Shown here: positions 16,930-24,861 of the stretch, piece by piece | Position numbering within the stretch: position 1 is the stretch's first letter | How the letters are laid out: the number at the start of each line of letters is the position of its first letter | Assembly: GCA_012032775.1 (NCBI GenBank) | Contig: JAAUQO010000019.1 | Span: 1 to 43,841, forward strand | Direction of reading: 5' to 3' | Source: Oscillochloris sp. | Lineage (GTDB): Bacteria; Chloroflexota; Chloroflexia; Chloroflexales; Chloroflexaceae | DNA length: 43,841 bases | Made by a program: the position numbers and the translations under genes | The notes under the pieces: model-generated | Told to the model about the DNA's origin: nothing | The model's input: the letters and a program-made list of their open reading frames with translations, nothing else | Database searches by the model: none

Positions 16930-17060
16930 CCTGAATGGCGGGGCGTCACCAACCCCTAAACTGGGATGTGCGAGGGGCCTGAGCAGACAGGGCGCAGGCC
17001 ACAAGGATACGTTGAGCCGACAAGGCTCCGCTCCGGTCAGTCAAAGACCGGCGCCAGGTG
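16930..17060 (-). other. Structured leader region before the M23 gene (unassigned RNA fold)
   Basis: Four adjacent inverted repeats lie between the M23 ribosome site and 17060: CCGGTC/GACCGG (about 17033-17051), GAGCC/GGCTC (about 17014-17028), GGCCTG/CAGGCC (about 16976-17000) and GGGG/CCCC next to the AGGAGG. Stacked like this they look like a 5' UTR regulator. M23 peptidases are often under ydaO-type c-di-AMP leaders, but the ydaO consensus blocks were not found. The region 17061-17398 beyond it shows no gene and no clear signal. Confidence 0.4.
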
Positions 17061-17398
17061 ACATGGCAGAGATGCGTCTTGAATGCGTGTCGTGATCTCC
17101 GTGGATCAAACTATCTAGCTTACGTCATTCGGTGCGCAGAAGATAGCATAGCTTGTGAAATTGGTCAAATCGATGTTAAGAAAGCTGGAGGTAGGCAAAA
17201 TACGAAAGGCACCAGCCGAGCAATCCCTCACAAGCCGATTTGGTGCAGGTAGTGCTATCATAGGGTGGGCAACGAAATTCGAGCATACTGTTCTACGTCG
17301 GCGTTGTAAACCTGGGCAACCATAACAGGTCTGCATATCCAATCCGATACCCGATCCCTGTAGGCTGTAGCCGCTAACCTCTATCCTGTAGCTTCACT

Positions 17399-18250
17399 AT
17401 GCCGCATATTTTAGTCGTCGGCGCCGCCGACACCGGCCGTGCTCCCATCACCGCTGCGCTCCTCCGCCGCATGCTCGCCGCCGATCATCCGGACTGGCAT
17501 GTCGATTCGGTGGGGGTTGTCGGCCACGACGGCGATCCGGCTGAGCCGGAGGCCCGCAACGCAATGGCTGTCCTCGGCATCGATCTGGACGATCATGTGG
17601 CGCGCACCATCAGCGATACACTGGCCGCCAACGCTGATCTATTGTTGGCGATGGATTCGGGCATTGTGCGCGTACTTCAGGCCCGAAACACAACGGCGCC
17701 GCTGCTTACCCTCGGCGCCCTGGCCGGGAAACAGCGCGATATCCCCGACCCATTTCGCATGCAGGTGGGGGCATGGCTGACGTATTCGCGGGAGATTGAG
17801 TCGCTGTTGCGGGCGGGGTTGCCACGCCTGTACGAACTACTCGCCGCAGCGCCGGCGTCTGGCCCGATCGTTATTCCCGCAACTGCGGCAGAGCCGGCAC
17901 CGGAGCCGCCGCCTGTTACCGCGCCGATCGCCGCCTTACGCAGCGAGGCAGTGCAGCGGGTGTTGCGCCTGTTCGATGTGATCGCCGATTTCCCGGCCGC
18001 CGTCGATTGGAACGGCGCCTGCAACCAACTCACCACGGCATTACAAACGATTGCCGCCGCAAGCACCACCGACCTGGGCAAGGCGTATGTTGCAATGCTC
18101 CAGGCGCTGCTTGGCCTGAGCGCCGGAACCCCGAACCAGGCCCAACTTGCGCTGCTGCGGGGCGCATTTGCCCGCCTGCTCAGGCCAATCGGTCAGCCCG
18201 AGATCGATACGCTCAGCGCGGAATTACCACTGTACGCCACCCTACAGTAA
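17399..18250 (+). CDS. Low-molecular-weight phosphatase-like protein lacking the catalytic cysteine
   Basis: 283 residues. Residues 1-150 have the LMW protein-tyrosine-phosphatase/arsenate-reductase layout: N-terminal P-loop, EARNAMAVLGIDLDDHVART, and DIPDPF carrying the general-acid Asp. The P-loop C-x5-R-S/T reads G-AADTG-R-A (VVGAADTGRAPITAALL), so the nucleophilic Cys is Gly and the Ser is Ala. A phosphoenzyme cannot form; a binding or sensing role is possible. Residues about 155-283 are a Pro/Ala linker plus a helical domain unlike any family I can name. ATG 17399 has no strong ribosome site. The gene ends in a terminator. Confidence 0.7.
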   Translation: MPHILVVGAADTGRAPITAALLRRMLAADHPDWHVDSVGVVGHDGDPAEPEARNAMAVLGIDLDDHVARTISDTLAANADLLLAMDSGIVRVLQARNTTAPLLTLGALAGKQRDIPDPFRMQVGAWLTYSREIESLLRAGLPRLYELLAAAPASGPIVIPATAAEPAPEPPPVTAPIAALRSEAVQRVLRLFDVIADFPAAVDWNGACNQLTTALQTIAAASTTDLGKAYVAMLQALLGLSAGTPNQAQLALLRGAFARLLRPIGQPEIDTLSAELPLYATLQ

Positions 18251-18268
18251 AGATCCAACAAATAATGA

Positions 18269-18308
18269 AAGCCGCTGCATTCGTTGCGCGAATGCAGCGG
18301 CTTCTTTA
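18269..18308 (+). terminator. Terminator after the phosphatase-like gene
   Basis: A 15-bp stem, 18269-18283 with 18289-18303 (AAGCCGCTGCATTCG / CGAATGCAGCGGCTT), loop TTGCG, followed by CTTTATC. It sits between convergent genes and probably works in both directions. Confidence 0.8.
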
Positions 18309-18329
18309 TCCGGTCGCCTGTCGCCTACA

Positions 18330-19747
18330 TCAGCACTTCGCCAGGAACGGCAGGTAGAGCTTATTCGGCAACTCATCGGCTTGATCGAGCCGGAGGTTGC
18401 CTTCGTCGTTCCAGTTGATCGCGCCGGGCGCAGTGCCGTTAAGGATTCCCAACCCACCGCCGTACTCGCCGGCCGTAAAGCCGGGGAAGATCGTGCCAAG
18501 CTCGGTATTGCCCAGGCGTTTCAGCAAGATCTCGCTCATCACCGTGCGGAAGTCGGTGGTGATCATCAGATCCTGATTCTTGTCCAGTTGCGCCAATCCA
18601 GGCCACTGACCATACACCGTCCCGCCGTTCACATTCCCGCCGAGCAACAACATCACACCGCCATGGCCATGATCCGTGCCGCGACTGGCGTTCGTTCCCA
18701 GGCGCGCCCGAACTCGCTGAGCACCATCACCGTCAACCGACCGTGGAAATCGACCATGTCGTTGTAGAAGGCGTACAATGCCTGCGAGATCTGGCCGAGC
18801 CGGTCGGGCAAATATCCGGTGCCGTCGCGATTGGCCTGGGCATCGTGGGTGTCCCAACCGCCAAAGTCCACCGTCGCGATCCGCAGGGCCATATCCGGCA
18901 GCTTGGCAGTCTGGGCGACGGTTTTGAGCGCATTTGCCAGCGAGTTGTTCGGGTAGGTCACTCCGCCGCGCGGCGTGTAATTCCCCACATCGGCCCGCTG
19001 CACCGCCTCGATCGTCTCGATCGTGCGCTTGCCGGCCTGATCCATCATATTCAGACCTTCGCCGGGGTACATCGCCTTGATCGTCTGGAACATCGGGTTG
19101 TTCTCTTGGGATCGGGTATAACGCCAGACCCCATCGATCCCGAAGTCACGCAGATTTCCGACCGCCACGGCGTTGCCGTAGTTCAACAGCGAAGCCGGCA
19201 CCGACGATCCGGACGACATCACCGGCAAGAACCCGCCCGGCGCGCTGCTTGTCTGCAAGTGCCGCGTGATCCAGCCGCTGCTGGTCGTCTTCTCGCCGGG
19301 CGTGCCGCGCTCGATATAGTCCATTGCATCGAAGTGCGAACGGGTGTCGTCGGTCTTCAAGCCACAGGCATGCACCATCGCCAGATGACCCGCCTGGTAC
19401 AACTCCCTGATCTCAGGCATCTTGTAATTGAGACCGAAGGCGGTGCCGGCATAGCTGGGGTTGTTTGGAATATCGATCCGCAAGGCGCCGTTGTTGATGA
19501 TAGTCGGGTCGGGGTTATACACCGGCACCGCCAGATCGCCGCGCGGATTGCGGTAAAGCAGATCGTCGTAGGGTGCCAGCATAGTCAAGCCGTCGCAACC
19601 ACCGCGCAAAAAGACAACCACCAGGATCTCGTCGGTTGCGGCGGCCTGGGCCGGATCAGCGAATACCATCTGTCCCACCCGTGCGCCCGACATCGCGGCG
19701 ATCGCCGCGCTACAACCCATAAGAAATTCTCGGCGTGTAAACGACAC
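18330..19747 (-). CDS. DUF1501 secreted protein, TAT signal (one frameshift)
   Basis: About 472 residues when joined. MSFTRREFLMGCSAA carries a twin-arginine motif and the signal runs to about residue 37. The body matches DUF1501 (sulfatase-like fold): VVFLRGGCDGLTMLAPYDD, HFDAMDYIERG, ATVDFGGWDTHDAQ and later DHGHGGVMLLLGGNVNGG. The first frame stops in ERTPVAARIM; from about 18700 the next frame reads RLGTNASRGTDHGHGG and ends at 18330, so one base is missing in the GGGCGCGCC run. It follows the DUF1800 gene by 15 bases on the same strand; the two families commonly occur as a pair in bacteria with secreted proteins. The reaction is unknown. Confidence 0.82.
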
Positions 19748-19762
19748 GTCGTAGCTCCTTTG

Positions 19763-21522
19763 TTAACGTAGGTTGAATTCCGGTGTTGCGGCAATCAGTT
19801 GCACCAACGCCTGAATACGATCGTTGATCGCAGCCGGATCGTTCCAATCGGGTGATTTGGGCAACGGCTGCGGCGCCAGATTCGGGTCAAATCCCTGAGC
19901 CAGGAAATTCGCCAGCGCCACCCGCACCGTCGATGTCACCCCAAAGCCAACCAACCGATCGAGCCAGTAATCGACGATCTGATAACAACTGCCGGCAGGT
20001 GTCTGGCTAACCGGGTCGATCCCGACATTACCGCCCCAACTCTGCGAGGCGGTATAGGGCAGATTCCAACGCTTCAGAACGCCATTGGTATTCGCCCAAT
20101 ACTCGGCTTTGTCGGGGTGGCCGGTCGGCGTGTCCCAGCCGAACAACGCATGGCCGCTGCTATCCACGTTATAGAACAGGCTGTCCCAGTAGCCGCCTTT
20201 GCTCCCATCACCGTCAACCGCCGTCACATCGCTCGGCAAGTTCGCATCCGTGGCCCGCAAGAACGCCCAGATCGCTTCCAACGGACGCTTCACTTTCTGG
20301 CCGAATGTACCCTTGCAGGCATCGGAAAGCAAAATCACTTCCAGCACCCGCCGGATCTGGTCGCCGGCATCGCGGTTCGCCATCCAGACATCCACCGCCT
20401 GATCGACCAGATCGGCCGGCGGTTCATCCGACACAAAGCGCCGCACCAGTTTCGTACACAGGCTACGGGCGGTGCCGGGATGGTTACACACCCGCCGGAT
20501 CACCTCGTCGCCCTCCGCCTGCGGATTGCCCTTGTTTTCAATGATCTCGTTGAACGAATTGGTCAGCACGCGCTTACCGCCGGCCTGGTGCCAACTCGGA
20601 TTGAACTCGAAATTCCCGGTCGTGGTGTTGATCGTCCAGCCGGTAAGCGCATACGAAGCCTCGTACACGTCGTCGTCAACATAGCCGGCCAGGAATGTCT
20701 CGTTGCCGTAGGTCAGCGTTTCGATCTGGGTGCGATCATCATAGAACTTGAAGTAATTGTCCGAGCCGAGGGTATGCAACTCGAACAGTTCACGGGCGAA
20801 GTTTTCATTACCGCCTTCGCCGCCGCTGACTTTGTTCGAGACATTGTCGAGGTAGTACATCATCGCCACACTCTGAGCCATCGCCGTCACAAATTGGCGG
20901 AAATTGCCCAGGGCATGGGTACGCATAATCCGGTCGTAGATCGGCCAGGTGCCCGAGATCTTCGTGTCGGATGTGGCCTTGACGTTGAAGTGGTTGTGCC
21001 AGAAATCGACCAGCACCTCAAACAGTTGGCGCTTGCTGTAGACCGCCCGTAGCCAGGTGGCGACACGTACCTGATTGTACGGATGCCGCCGCTCGGCGAA
21101 ATTCATGTCGTTCGCATTGCCGTAGGTGGTCCACAGGCTCTGGTTAGTCACCGTCGCTTTGATCAACTCAAGGGTACGGGCTTCGTTCACAGCGTCGTAG
21201 CGCACCTTCAAGCGCGTCGTCGCCAGGCGCTGATCACATGCACTGTCGTCGATCGCCGTCGGGTTAAGTTGCTGAAGCACCCAGCCCGGTAACGCGCATT
21301 GTCATCGGCCCCTAACGCCCGGTACTCTGTAACCGCACTCGGCGATGGCCCGTAGGAAAGACGATGCATCACCACCGTTTCGGGCGTAAATGCATAGTTG
21401 GTGGTGCAGGCAGCAGGCGGTTGTGCCGCCGCCGCTACATCCGGCCGCCACATCGATGCCGCTGCGGCACTTGCGGCCAGCGCAGCGCTACCGCCAAAAA
21501 GTCGCCGTCGGGTTAACGTCAT
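19763..21522 (-). CDS. DUF1800 secreted protein, TAT signal (one frameshift)
   Basis: About 586 residues when joined. MTLTRRRLFGGSAALAAS is a TAT-type signal; ATG 21522 has AAGGAG 9 bases upstream. The mature protein shows the DUF1800 pattern: MHRLSYGPSPSAVTEYRALG, a helix-rich middle (VDFWHNHFNV, GGNENFARELFELHTLG, VYEASYALTGWTI), VLTNSFNEI and the late SWGGNVGI. The short N-terminal frame (ending YRAGCFSNL) and the main frame (PGWVLQQLNPTAIDD) join near 21285-21292, where one C seems missing (TACCGGGC for TACCCGGGC). It is the first gene of a two-gene unit with DUF1501, driven by a promoter at 21583-21612. Confidence 0.82.
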
Positions 21523-21582
21523 ACGAGATGACTCCTTACACTCCGGTTGCAATGGTTAAATCTTAGTTAACAAGACACAACT

Positions 21583-21612
21583 AGTATAGATGTACGCACG
21601 TTCATCACTCAA
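21583..21612 (-). promoter_or_regulatory. Promoter of the DUF1800-DUF1501 pair
   Basis: On the minus strand TTGAGT (plus 21607-21612), 18-base spacer, TATACT (plus 21583-21588). The leader would be about 55 bases. Confidence 0.6.
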
Positions 21613-21890
21613 TGGTTACTTAGTCCTGTAGCCGTTTTCAATTGCGTAGACCGGTCGTACGATGGTGCTCGTGTCAATTCAACCACCAACATGCGAAAAT
21701 CGTCACCATCTCGGAATCGATACCGGGCGCTCTTGGCGGCCCTTCCTTCCCTCCGTACCCTTGTAGAACCGCAACGTCTTGCGTTGCTAGCGATACACTG
21801 CGCCGCACGCCCAACATCGCGCATCCAATTTCTATAACCACTAGTATCTATGGCCTACCTGCTACCAACCATAAGTCCTTGTCTGGCTTA
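21613..21890. other. Divergent intergenic stretch (no gene)
   Basis: About 280 bases between two back-to-back promoters. Nothing convincing is seen: base use is AT-richer than the genes, short open frames lack coding character, and no stable hairpin stands out. Confidence 0.4.
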
Positions 21891-21919
21891 TTGACGCTCC
21901 CCGATGCATCTTGTACAAT
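21891..21919 (+). promoter_or_regulatory. Promoter of the signalling operon
   Basis: TTGACG at 21891-21896, 17-base spacer, TACAAT at 21914-21919. Start of transcription near 21926 leaves a leader of about 145 bases before ATG 22072. Confidence 0.65.
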
Positions 21920-22071
21920 TAATGAAGCGGATCCTCAAAGTGCTCCGTTCTCGTGTAATTCACCTGTAATCTCCTCGCCTTGTGTAGCCCTTGCTCTACA
22001 ACATATCGTAATAGGAAAGGATGGGCGTCACCTGGTTATGTGGCGATCGCCGGTTCGAGAAAGGGGTCTTC

Positions 22072-23604
22072 ATGGAACGCATTATTCTTCGAGAAACAAC
22101 ACGAGTCGCCCCCTTTGCCGAGTTCGCGCGCGATCTACGAGTGTTGAACAAGCCACTCTGGCTGCTTCAGCGTGACTTGCTGAAGAGTTATTGCAAGGGC
22201 AGCACTGAGGTAGATTCGATCGATGAAATTGCCGAGCTACCGTCGGCTCAGGGCAAAGAGTTACTCGTTTTCCGCGATAATTTGTTCTTCAATGCCGAAT
22301 TGATCGAGGCATTTCTTACCGCAGTACGAGCGGCGGGGCGGCCCTGCCGGATCGCCTTTCGGCGCCACGATCCAAGTATCGAACGCCACGCAACTCAGCT
22401 TAGTCGCGGGATCCAACTCCACACCAACACCGAATATCTGATCGACGGCGAACTACAGACCGGCTCGGTCTTCGTTGCCGATATGTTTTACTTCCCACCC
22501 AACCGGCGCGAGGAACCGGTTCCGATCGTGATCGACACCATGAGCATGGAGCTGGGCTATTATCACATCCCCAGCTATATGGCCAACAAAGGCGATCTGA
22601 CCTACCAGATCCCGATTCGGGCCTTCTTGTCGATCGAGAGCTGGATGCACATTTTCATGGCCAACATCCTGATGGGCGTCTTTTCGTGGGCTGCCTCGCA
22701 AGATACGCGCATGGCCAAGGCCCGGTTGCGCAATATTGGCAACTGGACGCAAGAGGACTGGAGTCTGTTCCCCGGCAAGTTGAAATTTTCGCTCTCAGCA
22801 TTCTGGGAGCGCATTAATCCATTTGAAGAACCGTGGCGCAACCATTTCCTCGCCTCGCGGGCACTGGTGAAGGTCGGCCAGAATTGCTCGATCGACCCAT
22901 CGGCAGTCATCCACGGCCCAACCGTGATCGGCGACAATTGCTACATCGGCCCCGGAGTGGTGATTGCCAACAGTTTGATCGGCAGCAATGTGAATATTAT
23001 GCAGGGCTCGCAAGTAATGCTCAGCGTCGTCAGCGATCGCTGTTTCCTGCCGTTCAATGCCGGCCTGTTCATGACCTCGCTGATGGAAAACACCATGGTC
23101 GCCCAGAACTCGTGCCTGCAACTCTGTGTGCTGGGGCGAAATACGTTTATCGGCGCCAACACGGTGTTTACGGATTTCAACCTGCAAGGCGAGCCGATCA
23201 AAGTGATCCATAATGGACAGCCGATCGAAGTCAATCTGCCGGTACTCGGTTCGGCCGTCGGCCATAATTGCAAAGTCGGCAGCGGTTTCGTGGTATATCC
23301 AGGCCGCATGATCGAGTCAAATGCTGTTATAATCTTCGACAATGATAAGAATCTGATCCGGAAGACCGTGCCGGGTCACGATCTGGAGGCATTCGACAAC
23401 GACGCCGGCGAACCGCAGCGGATCGTCTATCACTGGCCGAAAGTCTTCTATGATCCGGCTGCTGAGAGCGAAATCGCAGAACCGGATCCACCTTCAGGAT
23501 CGACGAGTGCGCCGAGTGTAACCGGCAACGGGAACGGCCATAGCGCCGCCCGGATTGAACATACAAGTGAGCCTGTCCGCGTTACCGCAGCGCGAGGAGG
23601 ATAG
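22072..23604 (+). CDS. Left-handed beta-helix (hexapeptide-repeat) protein, GlmU-like C-terminus
   Basis: 510 residues. The N-terminal 260 residues are unassigned, with ELLVFRDNLFFNAELIEAFL resembling part of a sugar-nucleotidyltransferase-like fold. From about residue 260 a left-handed beta-helix follows: IDPSAVIHGPTVIGDNCYIG, NSLIGSNVNI, RNTFIGANTVF, VGHNCKVGSGFVVYPG. Such helices usually form trimeric acyltransferases or sugar-nucleotide enzymes. The C-terminal 60 residues are a disordered tail (GNGNGHSAA). ATG 22072 (with AAAGGGG upstream) is preferred over the in-frame ATG 22021. Its stop and the next gene's GTG are one base apart, so it belongs to the operon with the response regulator and kinase. 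No nucleotide-binding motif of GlmU is intact, so the substrate is open. Confidence 0.65.
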   Translation: MERIILRETTRVAPFAEFARDLRVLNKPLWLLQRDLLKSYCKGSTEVDSIDEIAELPSAQGKELLVFRDNLFFNAELIEAFLTAVRAAGRPCRIAFRRHDPSIERHATQLSRGIQLHTNTEYLIDGELQTGSVFVADMFYFPPNRREEPVPIVIDTMSMELGYYHIPSYMANKGDLTYQIPIRAFLSIESWMHIFMANILMGVFSWAASQDTRMAKARLRNIGNWTQEDWSLFPGKLKFSLSAFWERINPFEEPWRNHFLASRALVKVGQNCSIDPSAVIHGPTVIGDNCYIGPGVVIANSLIGSNVNIMQGSQVMLSVVSDRCFLPFNAGLFMTSLMENTMVAQNSCLQLCVLGRNTFIGANTVFTDFNLQGEPIKVIHNGQPIEVNLPVLGSAVGHNCKVGSGFVVYPGRMIESNAVIIFDNDKNLIRKTVPGHDLEAFDNDAGEPQRIVYHWPKVFYDPAAESEIAEPDPPSGSTSAPSVTGNGNGHSAARIEHTSEPVRVTAARGG

Positions 23605-23605
23605 G

Positions 23606-24553
23606 GTGAGTAAAGAGCGTATTCTGGTCGTCGAAGATCAACCCGACATCTCAAGCCTACTCAAGATCTATTTCACTTCGCAGGGCTACGAGGTTTTCAC
23701 CGCAATGCGCGGCCAGCAGGCGCTTGAGATTTGCAGTAAAACACCGCCGAATCTCGCCCTGCTCGACGTAAACCTGCCCGACATGGAGGGCTATGATATC
23801 GGGAAAGCGCTCCGCGCCAGCCCGCGAACCCGCCATATTCCGATCATTTTCCTGACCGCTCGTGGTGAACGCCGCGACCGGCTGATCGGCCTCGGCGAAG
23901 TACAGGCCCAATACTATATCGTCAAGCCCTTTGATATCGAAGAGGTGCATACGATCGTCAAGAATCAGCTTGACGAGGCCCGCCGCAAGAACCAACTCCA
24001 TCCGGTCACTAATCTGCCCACGGCCGAGCTTATTAACGAGCAGTTGCGTCAACTCCTCTCGGCCCAAGGATGGTCGATGGCGCTTGTACATATCAATGGC
24101 TTCGAGACATTTACCCAGGTCTATGGTTCGGTGGTCGGCGAGGATGTGCTGAAGTTCACCGCCCTGTTGCTCAACGAAGTGGTTAATGATCTCGGCGCAC
24201 CTGAAGATTTCGTCGGCCATATGGTGGTCGGCCCGGACTTTGTGATCACGTCGGGGCCGGAACGGATCAAGGCTATTGCGGATCGGTTGACGGTACGCTT
24301 CGACGAAGAGATCGGCTTGCACTACAATTACAAGCATCGGAAGCAGGGCTTCATCGAAGTTGCCGATGAGACAGGTGGGATGCGGCAGGTACCGTTGATG
24401 TCGATTTCGATCGGTGTGTTGGCCAGCCAGGACGGGCCGTTCTACGATATCCGTGAGCTCAGCGAGACGGCCGAAGAGTCTCGCCAACGGGCAATTCAGT
24501 ACGCCCGCGAGCAGGGTAAACGCAGTGCGGTATCCTTTGGTCGGGTGCGCTAA
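23606..24553 (+). CDS. Response regulator with degenerate GGDEF-like output domain
   Basis: 315 residues. REC domain at 1-120: ILVVEDQPD acidic pair, phospho-acceptor Asp in LALLDVNLPDMEG, FLTARG Thr and YYIVKPF Lys are all intact. Residues about 135-305 have the layout of a diguanylate-cyclase domain (TNLPTAELINEQLRQLL, ALVHINGFETFTQVYGSVVG, MSISIGVL), but the active-site GGDEF is replaced by VGPDF (GHMVVGPDFVI). It probably does not make c-di-GMP and may bind it or a partner protein. GTG 23606 is supported by GAGGAGG five bases upstream and by tight coupling to the previous gene. The kinase 309 bases downstream is the likely phosphodonor. Confidence 0.78.
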   Translation: MSKERILVVEDQPDISSLLKIYFTSQGYEVFTAMRGQQALEICSKTPPNLALLDVNLPDMEGYDIGKALRASPRTRHIPIIFLTARGERRDRLIGLGEVQAQYYIVKPFDIEEVHTIVKNQLDEARRKNQLHPVTNLPTAELINEQLRQLLSAQGWSMALVHINGFETFTQVYGSVVGEDVLKFTALLLNEVVNDLGAPEDFVGHMVVGPDFVITSGPERIKAIADRLTVRFDEEIGLHYNYKHRKQGFIEVADETGGMRQVPLMSISIGVLASQDGPFYDIRELSETAEESRQRAIQYAREQGKRSAVSFGRVR

Positions 24554-24582
24554 CGGCGGTCGCAGGGGTTTGTCCGAAACAC

Positions 24583-24601
24583 GGGGAGCACAAGGCTCCC
24601 C
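24583..24601 (+). terminator. Hairpin after the response regulator
   Basis: GGGGAGC (24583-24589) pairs with GCTCCCC (24595-24601), loop ACAAG, followed by only ATTTG. It may be a leaky terminator, allowing some read-through to the kinase. Confidence 0.45.
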
Positions 24602-24861
24602 ATTTGCGTCTGGTGGAGATGCTGCAACGGCGCAAGAAACCTGCCCTAACCGCGTTTATACACTTGGAGCCGCGCACCGCCCGCGCTCATCGGTTGTGTC
24701 ACGTGTTGACATCCCCAAGCCCTAGTACGCTCAAGCGTACGTACGTCTATGGCGCACATCGCACGGTGACGGCCTCAAGGCCGTTAAAAGCCCTCGACGG
24801 ACGTAGGCCGACCTGTACTAGACTACTACCCGGCGGATGAGCAAGGAATTGCGGATACCTC
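24602..24861. other. Intergenic region with two further hairpins before the kinase
   Basis: No gene is seen. It contains the palindromes GTACGCT-CA-AGCGTAC (24725-24740) and ACGGCC-TCAA-GGCCGT (24769-24784), and a TTGACA at 24706-24711 with no matching -10. The hairpins could be regulatory RNA structure ahead of the kinase start. Confidence 0.35.

Noticed and set aside
16930-17060. ydaO (c-di-AMP) or c-di-GMP riboswitch
   Set aside because: Hairpins exist and the M23 context fits, but the conserved sequence blocks of these riboswitches were not found on either strand.
18743-19771. A 342-codon open frame on the plus strand
   Set aside because: It lies fully antisense to the DUF1501 gene; its His/Arg/Gln-rich text is a mirror of that GC-rich gene and shows no domain or ribosome site.
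24706-24734. Promoter for the kinase from TTGACA at 24706
   Set aside because: No -10-like hexamer occurs 15-19 bases downstream.
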